A stretch of 6,866 nucleotides of DNA. It comes from Saprospiraceae bacterium. GTDB taxonomy: Bacteria; Bacteroidota; Bacteroidia; Chitinophagales; Saprospiraceae. The stretch lies in assembly GCA_027009605.1 (NCBI GenBank), contig JALVCY010000653.1, forward strand, positions 1 through 6,866, given 5' to 3'. The position numbers and the translations under genes were made by a program. Below the pieces are notes generated by a model. It was not told where the DNA came from, did not search any database, and saw only the letters and a program-made list of their open reading frames with translations. Within the stretch, counting starts at the first letter, position 1; every line of letters begins with the position of its first letter. Shown piece by piece: positions 6,795-6,866 of the stretch.

Positions 6795-6842
6795 TCAACT
6801 AGCGAAGCGAATCAACTAGCGAAGCTTGCGAGCGAATCAACT
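6795..6842. repeat. Short tandem repeat containing GCGAAGC
   Basis: TCAACTAGCGAAGC is present at 6795-6808 and 6812-6825 (period 17), and a partial third copy, GCGAATCAACT, at 6832-6842 matches 6807-6817. The third step is offset by an extra 8 bp. Each full copy holds GCGAAGC, a sequence known to fold into a very stable DNA mini-hairpin, linking this repeat to the CGAAG hairpins to its left. The repeat may continue past the window edge. Confidence 0.6.
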
Positions 6843-6866
6843 TCTTCAACTATAAAACCAAACAGA

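Larger units (their letters stand above)
6529..6866. repeat. Repeat-rich non-coding region (mini-hairpins and short repeats)
   Basis: No credible gene lies here; small reading frames on the minus strand run through the hairpins and have no recognisable domain. From left to right the region holds a CTCCTTCGGAG hairpin right after the protease stop, a GC-rich dyad spanning 6572-6633, a run of CGAAG-loop hairpins with TTGAAC spacers (6635-6717), a G-poor stretch with degenerate 'AATCCCAA' words (about 6721-6796) and a short tandem repeat (6795-6842). The composition differs from the flanking gene and resembles an intergenic dispersed-repeat module. Whether it occurs elsewhere in the genome cannot be seen from one window. 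Confidence 0.7.

Noticed and set aside
6635..6842. Possible CRISPR array
   Set aside because: Repeats are too short and varied, spacers are not unique segments of constant length, and no cas gene is present.

Overview
The window looks like a chromosomal segment of a Bacteroidota member. The evidence is a metalloprotease ending in a type IX secretion (T9SS) sorting domain, a textbook Bacteroidota promoter (TTG, 17 bp, TATCTTTG), no clear Shine-Dalgarno sites, moderate-to-low GC, and a regulator domain of the LuxR-like 'LTxxE...LNLSSKELA...SVEVxRYRLRKKL' type common in this phylum. A gliding or saprospirid-like lineage would fit, but the genus cannot be read from the sequence.

Positions 1-3053 (minus strand) hold an apparent phosphate-uptake operon, read right to left. 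A promoter at 3026-3054 leads into a DUF47/PhoU-like Pit accessory protein (2352-3002). Three bases later comes a PiT-family inorganic phosphate permease (582-2348). After 65 bp with an imperfect hairpin comes a phosphate-selective porin O/P homologue (1-516, cut by the window edge). Together these supply outer-membrane entry, inner-membrane transport and a cytoplasmic PhoU-like partner.

The most striking feature is the permease itself. After a complete two-repeat PiT core it carries an extra membrane helix, a coiled coil and a C-terminal GerE/LuxR-like DNA-binding helix-turn-helix. It reads as one 588-residue protein, which suggests a membrane-tethered transcription factor whose sensor is the transporter (a possible phosphate transceptor).

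Positions 3120-3423 are a non-coding divergent intergenic region with small dyads and a perfect 11-bp tandem duplication. Positions 3424-6528 (plus strand) encode a 1034-residue secreted thermolysin-like M4 peptidase: signal peptide, FTP/PepSY propeptide, complete zinc site, two tandem Ig-like domains with matching cysteine pairs, a further beta-rich domain and a T9SS type A sorting domain.

Positions 6529-6866 are non-coding and repeat-rich. They hold several tiny hairpins that share a CGAAG core but have different, internally compensated arms, plus four TTGAAC words, a GC-rich long-range dyad and a short tandem repeat at the right end. No tRNA, rRNA, transposase or CRISPR array was recognised.
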